Origin: Chloroflexota bacterium
Lineage (GTDB): Bacteria > Chloroflexota > Anaerolineae > Aggregatilineales > Phototrophicaceae
Direction: 5' to 3'
Assembly: GCA_026707225.1 (NCBI GenBank)
Contig: JAPOXG010000095.1
Span: forward strand, 165,905-229,904
DNA: 64,000 nucleotides
Position numbers and translations under genes: made by a program. This document shows positions 7,699 through 16,788 of this stretch, one piece after another. Every line of letters begins with the position of its first letter. Position 1 is the stretch's first letter. Under the pieces are notes generated by a model. The model was not told the DNA's origin. It saw only the letters and a list, made by a program, of their open reading frames with translations, and did no database searches.

Positions 7699-8799
7699 TC
7701 AAGTTCCGCCGGCGGGCTGCTGCTGCGTGATGCAATGAATGTTGCCGCCGCCCAGCAAAATCTCCCGCGATTGCACACCGATGATCTTGTGTTTCGGATA
7801 CAGTTCCGCCAGCCTTCGCCTTGCGTCCGCGTCGTGTCGATCATTGAATTGCGGCAAGATAATTCCGCCATTGGCAATGTAGAAATTGATGTAGGAGCCG
7901 GCCAGGCGCTCGCCTGTCGGGCGCAGGAAGGCGCTGTCGACGACATCCAATCCCCCCGCTTCTTCTTTCGTCATGGTCAGCGGATCGGGCTGCTGAATCT
8001 TGTGGACTTCGAGCGGACGGTCCCGCGCGTCGCGCGCCGATCTTAGCGCATCGTATGCTTCGGCGGAGCGTTCGTATTGCGGGTCGGCTTTGTCGTCGGT
8101 CCAGGTCATGGCGACGACGCCCGGGCGCGCAAAGCAGCATAAATTGTCGACATGCCCATCGGTCTCGTCTTCATAGACGCCGCGCGGCAGCCAGACTATT
8201 TTCTCTATGTTCAGATAATCCGCCAGGCGCTGCTCGATCTCCGCGCGCGTTAGATCAGGATTGCGATTGGGATGCAGCAGGCACTGTTCCGTCGTGATCA
8301 AGGCGCCTTGACCGTCGACGTGAAATGAGCCGCCTTCCATCACCAGAGGCGCCTTATAACGGTCGAGTGATTCGATTTCCAGCGTCTTGGCCGCGACCAA
8401 TTCATCTTGGTCCCAGGGAAAATACATCATCTTTTGCAGCCCGCCCCAAGCGTTGAAGATCCAGTCGACGCCGCGCGCTGCGCCCTTGTCGTCCACGACG
8501 AAGGTAGCGCCGCAATCCCGCATCCAGGCGTCATTGCTGGATAGCTCCACGACGCGAACCGTCGCAGGCAGCATCGCGCGCGCGTTTTCAAATTGATCGG
8601 CATTGACGCCCATGGTGACTGGCTCGAAGCGGGAAACCTGCCGCGCCACTTCGGCGAAGGCGCGCTGCGCCGGCTTGCCGCCGTTGCGCCAGGTATCGGG
8701 CCGCTGGGGCCAGAGCATCCAGCAGCCGGCATGCGCTTCCCACTCAGCGGGCATACGGAATCCGTCTGCTCTCGGTGTTGATTCTATCACGCTCGACAT
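7699..8799 (-). CDS. aguA: Agmatine deiminase
   Basis: This enzyme hydrolyses agmatine to N-carbamoylputrescine and ammonia, a step of arginine-derived polyamine synthesis or agmatine use. The 366-residue product has the guanidino-group hydrolase signatures: [16 protein letters not shown] at 16-31, [48 protein letters not shown], and the catalytic Cys in [13 protein letters not shown] near the C-terminus. Length is typical. N-carbamoylputrescine amidase (aguB), often the neighbour, is not in the window. The short Nfu-like gene follows immediately. Confidence 0.95.
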   Translation of the reverse strand: MSSVIESTPRADGFRMPAEWEAHAGCWMLWPQRPDTWRNGGKPAQRAFAEVARQVSRFEPVTMGVNADQFENARAMLPATVRVVELSSNDAWMRDCGATFVVDDKGAARGVDWIFNAWGGLQKMMYFPWDQDELVAAKTLEIESLDRYKAPLVMEGGSFHVDGQGALITTEQCLLHPNRNPDLTRAEIEQRLADYLNIEKIVWLPRGVYEDETDGHVDNLCCFARPGVVAMTWTDDKADPQYERSAEAYDALRSARDARDRPLEVHKIQQPDPLTMTKEEAGGLDVVDSAFLRPTGERLAGSYINFYIANGGIILPQFNDRHDADARRRLAELYPKHKIIGVQSREILLGGGNIHCITQQQPAGGT

Positions 8800-8952
8800 G
8801 GCCTTGGCTCCCGCGCGGCAAGTCGCAAGGCTGATATTATGCCCCTGACCGCTGCGCAGCGGCAGGTCGAATTTCCGGGCGCTAAAGAAAACTCGGCTCG
8901 TTCATAGTACAATACCTGCTCTGACGAATGAGACGGGTGGCGGAAGAGCCAG

Positions 8953-10350
8953 ATGCAGTTGCGCGAGATCTCGCCAGTCGATGGACGCTATGCCGACAAA
9001 CTGGCGCCATTGCGAGACTATCTCTCGGAATGGGCGCTGATGCGTTACCGCGTGCTGGTGGAGGCGCGCTGGCTTATGATGATGGCGGAGGAGCGGGAGA
9101 TTACGCACCTGCGTGCATTCAGCGCGGACGAGATTGCCGCTCTCAATGCGCTGTCATGCGACTTTGATGATGAAGCGGCGCGGCGCGTCAAAGCCCTTGA
9201 AGCCGTGACCCAACACGATGTCAAGGCGGTGGAGTATTTCATCAGGGAGCGCCTTGGCGAGACCAGCCTGCGCGATGTGGCCGAGTCCGTCCATTTCGCT
9301 TGCACTTCCGATGACATCAATAACCTGGCTTACGCGATGATGTTCCGCGATGCCATTGGCACAGTCTGGCAGCCGCAGGCGCGCGCGCTGATTGACCGTC
9401 TAAATGAACTGGCGCGTCATAGCGCGGATGTCCCGCTGCTGGCGCGCACGCATGGGCAGCCGGCCAGCCCCAGCACCATGGGCAAGGAAATCGCCGTATT
9501 CGCGCATCGGCTTCGGCGTCAGTTACGATCCATTGATTCGCAAGAGTTTCTTGGCAAATTCAACGGCGCGGTCGGCGCGTTCAACGCCCATCATGCCGCC
9601 TACCCAGGGCTGGATTGGCTTGGATTGTCACAGCGTTTTGTCGAAGGGCTGGGCTTGACCATCAATCCGCTGACGACGCAGATCGAAGCGCACGATTACC
9701 TGGCTGAACTGGCGCACAGTTTTATGCGTTTCAACACGGTGCTGCTCGACTTCTGCCGCGACCTGTGGACCTATATTTCGCTAGGCTATTTTCGCCAGAA
9801 GATCAAGCCAGGCGAGGTCGGGTCCTCGACCATGCCGCATAAAGTCAATCCAATTGACTTCGAAAACGCGGAAGCCAATCTGGGAATCAGTAGCGCGAGT
9901 TTCGCCCACTTGGCTGACAAGCTGCCAGTATCTCGCCTGCAGCGCGATTTGAGCGATTCGTCGGCATTGCGGAATTACGGCGGCGCCATCGCCCACAGCT
10001 ACTTGGCGATGCACTCCACGGAGCGCGGCCTGTCCAGGATCGAAGTCGATCGAGCGGCATTGCTCGCCGACTTGGACGGGGCCTGGGAGGTGCTGGCGGA
10101 GGCCATTCAAACCATCATGCGCAAGCATCATGTGCCCGGCGCCTACGAGCAATTAAAGGACCTGACCCGTGGCGCCCGCGTCACCCATGAAGACTTGCGC
10201 AAATTCATTGACGCGCTGGCTTTACCGGAAGCGGACAGGGAAATGCTGAAGCAGCTCAAGCCCGCTGCCTACATCGGCTTGGCGGCGGAATTGGCGCAGA
10301 TGAATTTTGAAGGCGGCGCGGCGGCGGGACCGAGGGATGGCTTCGGCTAA
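8953..10350 (+). CDS. purB: Adenylosuccinate lyase
   Basis: It cleaves SAICAR and adenylosuccinate, releasing fumarate, in purine synthesis. The 465-residue product has the long E. coli-type layout. It starts MQLREISPVDGRYADKL, has ARTHGQPASPSTMGKE with the catalytic His region, and carries the fumarase/lyase signature GSSTMPHKVNPIDFENAEAN with the flexible catalytic serine loop. GGAAGAG precedes ATG 8953. No other pur gene is near. The IolD gene begins 34 bases downstream. Confidence 0.96.
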   Translation: MQLREISPVDGRYADKLAPLRDYLSEWALMRYRVLVEARWLMMMAEEREITHLRAFSADEIAALNALSCDFDDEAARRVKALEAVTQHDVKAVEYFIRERLGETSLRDVAESVHFACTSDDINNLAYAMMFRDAIGTVWQPQARALIDRLNELARHSADVPLLARTHGQPASPSTMGKEIAVFAHRLRRQLRSIDSQEFLGKFNGAVGAFNAHHAAYPGLDWLGLSQRFVEGLGLTINPLTTQIEAHDYLAELAHSFMRFNTVLLDFCRDLWTYISLGYFRQKIKPGEVGSSTMPHKVNPIDFENAEANLGISSASFAHLADKLPVSRLQRDLSDSSALRNYGGAIAHSYLAMHSTERGLSRIEVDRAALLADLDGAWEVLAEAIQTIMRKHHVPGAYEQLKDLTRGARVTHEDLRKFIDALALPEADREMLKQLKPAAYIGLAAELAQMNFEGGAAAGPRDGFG

Positions 10351-10384
10351 GCGATTTAGCCGGGCAGGAAAGGAGCGTATCGCG

Positions 10385-12289
10385 ATGTTTCAACCCTTTG
10401 GCCGACAAGAGACGGCGCGGCTGACGATGGGGCAGGCGCTGATCAAATTCCTGCAAGCGCAATACACCGAATACGACGGCGAAGTGCAGCGATTCATCCC
10501 CGCTATCTGGGGGATATTCGGCCACGGCAACGTCAGCGGCTTGAGCCAGGCGCTTTGGGAATACGGCGATGAATTGCCGTATTATCAGCCGACCAATGAA
10601 CAGTCGATGGTGCATGCGGCCTCGGGCTTTGCGCGCACCCGCCTGCGCACGCAAACATTCGCCTGCACGACTTCGATCGGACCAGGCGCGACCAATATGA
10701 TTACGGGCGCGGCGACCGCGCATATCAACCGCTTGCCCGTGCTGCTGCTGCCGTCTGATTATTATGCGACCCGCTTTCAGGGCCAAGTCTTGCAAGATAT
10801 CGAGCATCCGGTATCGCTCGACATGAGCGTGACCGACTGTTTTCGCGTCGTGAGCCAATTCTTCGACCGCATTACCCGGCCCGAGCAGATCCTCTATGCC
10901 GCTCCTGAAGCGATGCGGGTGATGACTGATCCGGTCGACGCCGGACCAGCGACGATCGCCCTGCCGCAAGATATTCAGAGCGTCGCCTTCGATTGCCCGA
11001 CCAACTTCTTCCGTAAGAAAATCTGGCGGATTGAGCGGCGCCAGCCCGACGCGCGGCGGATCGACGAAGCGATTGCCTTGCTGAAAGAAGCCGAGCGCCC
11101 GTATATCCTGGCCGGCGGCGGCGCGCATTACGCGAAAGCCTGGGCTGAATTGCGCGAATTCTCTGATGCATTCGGCATCCCGGTCGGCGAAACGCACTCA
11201 GGCCGAGGCGCGCTGCAGGAAGAATCACCGCTGCTGATCGGTGGCAGCGGACACACGGGCACGCCGCTTTCGGGCAAATACGCCGCCGATGCTGATCTCG
11301 TCTTCCTCATCGGCACTCGCTTGGCCGATTTCGCCAGCGGATCCTACTCAGCCTGGCAGCACCCTGATGTCAAGTTTGTCAGCATCAATGTCAGCGGCGC
11401 GCATGCGAGCAAGCTGGGGGCGCTGCCGATCGTCGCCGATGCGCGTGAGACCCTGCGCGCGCTCATCGCCGCGGGCCGGGCGGCCGGCGTCAAACCCAAT
11501 GCCGGTTACGTCGAGTCGGTCGCCGTCGATCGGCAGGGCTGGCTGCAGCAAAAGCGCGATTCTGTTTACGTGCAATACCCGGACGAGCGGATGAGCCAGG
11601 CGCAGGTGATCGGCGTGCTGAACGATTTTATGGCGAGCGGCGATACGCTGGTCTGCGCGGCGGGAACGGCGCCGGGCGACTTGCACCAGCTGTTTGAAGC
11701 GACGGCTGGCCGCGTCCTGCATCTCGAATTCGGAAACTCCTGCATGGGTTACGACATCCCGGGCGCGATTGGCGTGCGGCTGGCCCATACGAATGACGAA
11801 CGTGAGGTCTACGTCTTTCTGGGTGATGGCAATTATCTCTTGCATCCAATGGAGCTGAAGACAGCGGTGCAAGAAGGCGTCAAACTCACGGTGATTCTGC
11901 TCCAAAATGACGGCTTCCAGTCCATTCATGGACATCAGAAGGCGCTCGTCGGACATAGCCTGGGCAATGAATTCCGGGTACGCAATCAAGAAACCGGTAA
12001 GCTCGATGATGGCGACTTTGTCGAAATCGATTACGCCAAGAACGCCGAGAGCATCGGCTTGCGCGCCTGGAATGTGACAGACGAAGATCAACTCAAGACC
12101 GCGCTAAAGGAAGCGCGCCTGGAGCGGCGTTCCTGCATGATCGTGGCGCAGATTAAACGCTACAGCCGCCTGCCGCGCTCGGGCATCTGGTGGGATGTCT
12201 TTGGCGCCGAAGTCACTGCCGACGATGGCACGAAGAGGCTGGTAGATGAGCGCGAAGAAGGGCGAGAGGGCCAGCGCTACTATTGGTAG
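10385..12289 (+). CDS. iolD: 3D-(3,5/4)-trihydroxycyclohexane-1,2-dione hydrolase (IolD-like)
   Basis: IolD is a thiamine-diphosphate enzyme that opens the ring in myo-inositol breakdown. The product of 634 residues shows the three ThDP-enzyme domains: NEQSMVHAASGFAR with the catalytic Glu at the N-terminus, a central domain, and the C-terminal ThDP/Mg site GDGNYLLHPMELKTAVQEG through QNDGF (the GDG...N motif). It begins FGRQETARLTMGQALIKFLQAQY, as IolD does. I chose ATG 10385, preceded by AAGGAG nine bases away, over an upstream start that would overlap purB. The next gene is a PfkB kinase, fitting IolC, but no other iol gene (iolA, B, E or G) is in the window. Confidence 0.88.
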   Translation: MFQPFGRQETARLTMGQALIKFLQAQYTEYDGEVQRFIPAIWGIFGHGNVSGLSQALWEYGDELPYYQPTNEQSMVHAASGFARTRLRTQTFACTTSIGPGATNMITGAATAHINRLPVLLLPSDYYATRFQGQVLQDIEHPVSLDMSVTDCFRVVSQFFDRITRPEQILYAAPEAMRVMTDPVDAGPATIALPQDIQSVAFDCPTNFFRKKIWRIERRQPDARRIDEAIALLKEAERPYILAGGGAHYAKAWAELREFSDAFGIPVGETHSGRGALQEESPLLIGGSGHTGTPLSGKYAADADLVFLIGTRLADFASGSYSAWQHPDVKFVSINVSGAHASKLGALPIVADARETLRALIAAGRAAGVKPNAGYVESVAVDRQGWLQQKRDSVYVQYPDERMSQAQVIGVLNDFMASGDTLVCAAGTAPGDLHQLFEATAGRVLHLEFGNSCMGYDIPGAIGVRLAHTNDEREVYVFLGDGNYLLHPMELKTAVQEGVKLTVILLQNDGFQSIHGHQKALVGHSLGNEFRVRNQETGKLDDGDFVEIDYAKNAESIGLRAWNVTDEDQLKTALKEARLERRSCMIVAQIKRYSRLPRSGIWWDVFGAEVTADDGTKRLVDEREEGREGQRYYW

Positions 12290-12314
12290 GTTAGCCAAGG
12301 AAAGGAACAAGGTC

Positions 12315-13271
12315 ATGCGGAATGGCCGCTCGAACAAACCATACGACATCATGGTATTTGGCGATACCTGCGTCGACTTGATCTTGCGCGATGATGATGT
12401 CGTCCCGCAATTTGGACAGGTCGAAAAGACAGTCGCCGGTTATGACCTGGTGATGGGCGGCTCCTGCTGCATCTTTGCGGCGCAGGCGGCCAAGCTGGGC
12501 TTGCGCGTTGCCATATTGGGCCGTGTCGGCGCTGACTACTTTGGCAAGCTGATTGTGGACACGCTGGCGGAGGCGGGCGTCGATACGCGCTATATCGACG
12601 TGGACGAAAGCCTTCGGACCGGAATCACCGTCCATCTTGTTCAGGGCGACGATCGCGCCATGTTGACGCATTTGGGCTCGCTGAATACGCTGACCGCCGA
12701 CGATGTTTCTGACGAAATCCTGGCTTCGGCGCGACACCTGCACTACGGCAGCTTGTATCTGCATACGGGCTTGCTGCCGCGTTGGATCGATATCCTGCGT
12801 CGGGCGAAGCGTCTCGGGTTGACCGTGTCCTTGGATACAAATTGGGATCCCGACGAGCGCTGGGACCACGACCTTGAACGCGCCTACCGCTACATAGACG
12901 TGCTGCTGCCCAATGAGCGGGAGGCGATGTATCTCAGCGGCAAGTCGTCTTATGGCGAGGCGGTCTCGGATCTGCGGAAACGCGTTCCCCTGCTGGTGGT
13001 CAAACGCGATATCGCTGGCGCGGTTGCCTGGCAAGGTGAACAGGAATTCGCTCAATCGGTCTTTGAAGCGAATGTAGGCGGCGACGGGATCGGCGCGGGC
13101 GACAGCTTTGACGCCGGATTTCTGGCGGGCTGGCTGAACGACTTGCCGCTAGCCAGTTGCCTGTCGGTTGCCTGCGAGTGTGGGCGCGGCGTCGCGGGCG
13201 GGGTGGGCGGCGTCGCCGGGCAGCCGCGACAATCCGACCTCAATTCCATGCAGCCCGCGTTTTTCAGCTGA
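12315..13271 (+). CDS. PfkB-family sugar kinase (IolC-like role possible)
   Basis: The 318-residue protein is a ribokinase/PfkB enzyme: MVFGDTCVDLIL at the start, the GGS-type sugar loop with VAILGRVGADYFG, and the ATP/catalytic motif GIGAGDSFDAGFLAGW near the end with the catalytic Asp of GAGD. It transfers phosphate from ATP to a sugar hydroxyl. It starts 26 bases after iolD (AAAGGA before ATG 12315), so co-transcription is likely and a 5-dehydro-2-deoxygluconate kinase role (IolC) is a sensible guess, but the sequence alone does not fix the substrate. Confidence 0.8.
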   Translation: MRNGRSNKPYDIMVFGDTCVDLILRDDDVVPQFGQVEKTVAGYDLVMGGSCCIFAAQAAKLGLRVAILGRVGADYFGKLIVDTLAEAGVDTRYIDVDESLRTGITVHLVQGDDRAMLTHLGSLNTLTADDVSDEILASARHLHYGSLYLHTGLLPRWIDILRRAKRLGLTVSLDTNWDPDERWDHDLERAYRYIDVLLPNEREAMYLSGKSSYGEAVSDLRKRVPLLVVKRDIAGAVAWQGEQEFAQSVFEANVGGDGIGAGDSFDAGFLAGWLNDLPLASCLSVACECGRGVAGGVGGVAGQPRQSDLNSMQPAFFS

Positions 13272-13343
13272 GTTTCATCTTCATCAGCGTCTTCACGATT
13301 CCCAGCAATGCACTTGAAGCATAATCGCATTGCGCAATCTCCT

Positions 13344-13365
13344 CTTCCCTAGCTTGCTGGGGAAG
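13344..13365. repeat. Hairpin element between convergent genes
   Basis: CTTCCCTAGC and GCTGGGGAAG form a stem of about ten pairs with a tiny loop, followed by a G-rich tail (13366-13383). It lies in the 113-base gap between the kinase and UDP-glucose dehydrogenase genes, which face each other. It could act as a terminator in both directions. The same kind of GC-rich hairpin with a GGCCGGGGG tail is a known interspersed repeat type in environmental genomes, recalled rather than searched. Confidence 0.45.
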
Positions 13366-13384
13366 GGGCCGGGGGATGGGGTAA

Positions 13385-14728
13385 TCAAGCCGTCTGCTCA
13401 TCATCGGCGGCGATAAGCCCCTCGCCGTTATAGCCCCGGCCGACGCCACGATATTCGAAACCGAGGGACCGCAGCTCATCGGGATTGTACATGTTGCGGC
13501 CGTCGATCAGGATTGGGCGCTTCATGGATTGGTGTATCCGCCGCATGTCGAGCTGTTTAAACTCATTCCACGGGGTTAAGACCAGCAGCGCCTCGGCGTC
13601 TTTGGCGGCGCTGTATGAGTTGTCGCAAGGGATGAGCGCCGGCGCCTCGCCACAAGCGTTTTCCATAGCGACCGGATCGTAGGCTTTAACGGTAGCCCCT
13701 TGGTTTAGCAGTGAGCGCGCCACCGTAAGCGCTGGCGATTCACGCGTGTCGTCAGTATTCTGCTTGAAAGCCAAACCCAGAATCGCGACCGTCTTGCCGT
13801 TGAGGCTGCCGCCCAGCATCTCGCGCGCTTTCAGCGTGATTTGCCGCCGCTGAAAGGCATTGATTTCCATGACGGCGTTGAGCAGTTGCGGATGCATGCC
13901 GTGCGTCTGCGCCATATTTGCCAGGGCCTTGACATCTTTGGGAAAGCAAGAGCCGCCAAAGCCCAGGCCTGCTTGCAGGAAATGCGGACCGATCCGTTTA
14001 TCGAAGCCCATGCCGCGCGCGACTTCTTCCACATCGGCGCCCAGCCGCTCGCAGATGATGCTGATTTCATTGATGAAACTGATCCGCGTCGCCAAAAAAG
14101 CGTTGGAGGCGTACTTGATCATTTCAGCCGTGCGGATATCCGTGATGACGATCGGGGCATCCAGCGGCGCGTAGAGTTCGGCTACAGTTTCGGCGGCCGC
14201 CGGATCGCTCGAGCCCAAGACGGTGCGGTCAGGCTGCATGAAATCGGCCAGGGCGGAACCCTCGCGCAAGAATTCCGGGCAGGAGACGACTGCAAAGTCG
14301 ATCGGCTGCGGCTGGTTGCGCTCGATGATTTCCCTGGTCCAGTCGCCAGTGCCGACGGGCACCGTCGACTTGTTGATGATGATCAGCGGATGATCCATGG
14401 TTTCGGCGATGGTCTGGGCCGCGCTGCGCACGTATTGCAGGTCGGCCTCGCCGTCGACGCCCGAGGGCGTGCCGACGCAGATGAAGACAAATTCCGCCCC
14501 TTTGAGGCCCTCGCTATAGCAAGTGGTGAATCTCATCCGGCCTGCGACCGTATTGCGCTGCACCATCTCGGCCAGCCCCGGTTCATAGATGGGCATCTTG
14601 CCATCCTGCAGCATCGATACTTTGCGTTCGTCAATATCGACCAGGATGACATGATTGCCCAGGTCGGCGAAGCATGTGCCGGTCACCAAGCCGACGTAGC
14701 CGCTGCCAATCACACAGAGTTCACTCAT
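13385..14728 (-). CDS. UDP-glucose 6-dehydrogenase
   Basis: It oxidises UDP-glucose to UDP-glucuronate with two NAD+, supplying precursors for surface polysaccharides. The 447-residue product has the N-terminal NAD fold ([20 protein letters not shown]), the middle domain, and the active-site Cys in [14 protein letters not shown], then the C-terminal UDP-binding domain beginning [21 protein letters not shown] chose ATG 14728 because the NAD motif follows at once; an upstream in-frame start would add 28 unconserved residues. It could equally be a UDP-N-acetylmannosamine-type dehydrogenase, but the active-site context favours UDP-glucose. Confidence 0.93.
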   Translation of the reverse strand: MSELCVIGSGYVGLVTGTCFADLGNHVILVDIDERKVSMLQDGKMPIYEPGLAEMVQRNTVAGRMRFTTCYSEGLKGAEFVFICVGTPSGVDGEADLQYVRSAAQTIAETMDHPLIIINKSTVPVGTGDWTREIIERNQPQPIDFAVVSCPEFLREGSALADFMQPDRTVLGSSDPAAAETVAELYAPLDAPIVITDIRTAEMIKYASNAFLATRISFINEISIICERLGADVEEVARGMGFDKRIGPHFLQAGLGFGGSCFPKDVKALANMAQTHGMHPQLLNAVMEINAFQRRQITLKAREMLGGSLNGKTVAILGLAFKQNTDDTRESPALTVARSLLNQGATVKAYDPVAMENACGEAPALIPCDNSYSAAKDAEALLVLTPWNEFKQLDMRRIHQSMKRPILIDGRNMYNPDELRSLGFEYRGVGRGYNGEGLIAADDEQTA

Positions 14729-14982
14729 GTCGCATTCGCCCTCTCGTTGTCCTTGCGTTGTCGCGGATGTTCGCGCTTGCTTGTATACACGCTCCGGCAT
14801 TGTCTTTCGCAACTTGAGTGTACCAGAGCGCCGCGGACGAAATCAGGTTGCGACTCGCCTGCCATCGTACACCAATTCTTACCGGGGCGGCTTGCGGAAT
14901 GTGGTCGATTTGCTTTTACAATATGGTCTCGCGCTTGATATACTGGCAGGGCAAGATTTGCAGCGAGGCGAAGGCGACTGTG

Positions 14983-16788
14983 ATGACCCTTGAGCTTGAT
15001 TCTCAAACGGCAACCAACCTCTACCAAGCCCACGTCAAGGATGGCGCGCCACAAGCAATGCGCAAAGTGCCCTATCGAAATATCCGCGATTTGCTTTCGC
15101 TTCACAGCAAGACATCCGGCGGCAAAACCTTTCTGATATTCTACGATGCGGATGACGAGCGGCAGGCGCTCACTTATTCTGAATTCAACGCGCGCGTGCA
15201 TCAGGCGGCCAACTTCATGGTTGAGGACCTCGGCCTCCGGCGCGGGGATCGCGTCGCCACCATCGCTGACAATCATATCGACACCGTCTTGATTTACTTC
15301 GCCTGCTGGGTGATTGGCGCGGCCGTCGCGCCTCAGAATGTGTCGGAAGACGATCGCCGCATCGCCTTCATCTTGCGGAATAGCGAGGCCAAGGTCTGCT
15401 TCGCGCGGACGGAATATCTCGAGCGGGCGGAAGCGATCATCACGGGCGCGGATGGTCGCGAAGGCGCGCCCAACATCGGGGCCATCGTCGAGGTCGGTGG
15501 GGCGCCAGGCGGTCGATACATCAATTTCCACCAAGCGCTCGCGAACCAGCCGACCACCTACCTCGGCGACGAATCCGGCGCCAAATCAGCCGACCTGCCT
15601 CTGGGCGCTGGCAATGCGGCCACGGCGACCCTCGATGATGAGGCGCTGCTGGTCTATACCAGCGGCACCACCGGTACGCCAAAAGGCGTGATCTTGTCGC
15701 AGTACAATCTGCTGGTGGACGCGCAGGGCATCAGCCAGTGGCAGGCGATCACCGGCAATCAGCGTATGATGTGCGTTCTGCCGATCCATCATGTCAATGG
15801 CATCGTGGTGACCATCATGATTCCGCTGTATGTTGGCGGCTCGACCGTGCTCAACCGCCGCTTCAGCGCCTCGCGCTTTTGGGGCCGGATCGTTCGAGAA
15901 GGCGTCAATACCGTCAGCGTCGTTCCGACTCTGCTGCAATTCCTCGTTGAGTACGGGCGGGCTGAGCTGGCGGCGGGCAATACGATTTTTGGCGGCGCCA
16001 TCAGCCGGCGAGATTTGACGGCTTTTCGCCATTTCATCTGCGGCGCTGGCACTCTTTCAGTTAAGCTGGCGCAGGAATTCTGCGAGATGTTCGGCTTTAC
16101 GCTGCTGCACGGTTATGGCTTAAGCGAATCGACTTGTTTTTCCTGCTTCTTGCCCATCAGTCTGTCCTGGGAGGCGAATCAGAGTTGGCTGTTGGATCAT
16201 GGTTATCCCAGCATTGGCTGCCCGATCGAACCGAACGAGATGGCGATCTTCGCCGCGGACGGCAGCGGCAAGCAGCTGGAAGAAGGCGAACGGGGAGAGA
16301 TTTGCATCCGCGGCCATAACGTGATGCAGGGTTATTTCAAGCGGCCTGACGCCAATGCCGAGACCTTCAAGTTTCAGTGGTTCCGCAGCGGCGATGAAGG
16401 ATACTTCCTGCGAGACGAGACGGGCCGGCAATTCTTCTTCATCACCGGGCGCATTAAGGAATTGATCAACCGCGGCGGCGTCAAATTCAGCCCCTTTGAT
16501 ATTGAGGAGGTCCTGCTCGGCATTGATGGCGTCAAGGTCGGCTTGGCGATTGGCTTCCCGAATGACTATTACGGCGAAGAAGTCGGCGCTTATGTGGTAT
16601 TGGACGATGGCGCGAATCTCGAAGAAGAGACGATACTAGCGCGTTGCCGGGAGGCTTTGACATTTGAAAAGTCGCCCAAGGCGGTTGTCTTCGGGGAGGG
16701 AATTCCGGTGACCTCAACCGGGAAATACCAACGGCTCAAGCTGCAGGGTCTCTTTTCCCAGTGGGAAAATGCGCAGTTCCGCCTTTAG
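14983..16788 (+). CDS. AMP-forming acyl-CoA synthetase/ligase
   Basis: The 601-residue product is an ANL-superfamily adenylating enzyme. It has the P-loop-like motif VYTSGTTGTPKGVILS, the GYGLSEST motif, and the C-terminal hinge and lysine region GRIKELINRGGVKFSPFDIEE through TSTGKYQRLKLQ. It activates a carboxylate with ATP and probably loads it on CoA; the acid is unknown. I chose ATG 14983, after GAGGCGAAGG, because the domain begins soon after. The 254 bases between this start and the divergent UDP-glucose dehydrogenase must hold both promoters; I see no strong box pair. The 3' end overlaps the ATPase gene tail by four bases. Confidence 0.88.
   Translation: MTLELDSQTATNLYQAHVKDGAPQAMRKVPYRNIRDLLSLHSKTSGGKTFLIFYDADDERQALTYSEFNARVHQAANFMVEDLGLRRGDRVATIADNHIDTVLIYFACWVIGAAVAPQNVSEDDRRIAFILRNSEAKVCFARTEYLERAEAIITGADGREGAPNIGAIVEVGGAPGGRYINFHQALANQPTTYLGDESGAKSADLPLGAGNAATATLDDEALLVYTSGTTGTPKGVILSQYNLLVDAQGISQWQAITGNQRMMCVLPIHHVNGIVVTIMIPLYVGGSTVLNRRFSASRFWGRIVREGVNTVSVVPTLLQFLVEYGRAELAAGNTIFGGAISRRDLTAFRHFICGAGTLSVKLAQEFCEMFGFTLLHGYGLSESTCFSCFLPISLSWEANQSWLLDHGYPSIGCPIEPNEMAIFAADGSGKQLEEGERGEICIRGHNVMQGYFKRPDANAETFKFQWFRSGDEGYFLRDETGRQFFFITGRIKELINRGGVKFSPFDIEEVLLGIDGVKVGLAIGFPNDYYGEEVGAYVVLDDGANLEEETILARCREALTFEKSPKAVVFGEGIPVTSTGKYQRLKLQGLFSQWENAQFRL

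Noticed and set aside
13841..14938. Plus-strand frame opposite UDP-glucose dehydrogenase
   Set aside because: Antisense shadow of a clear enzyme gene.
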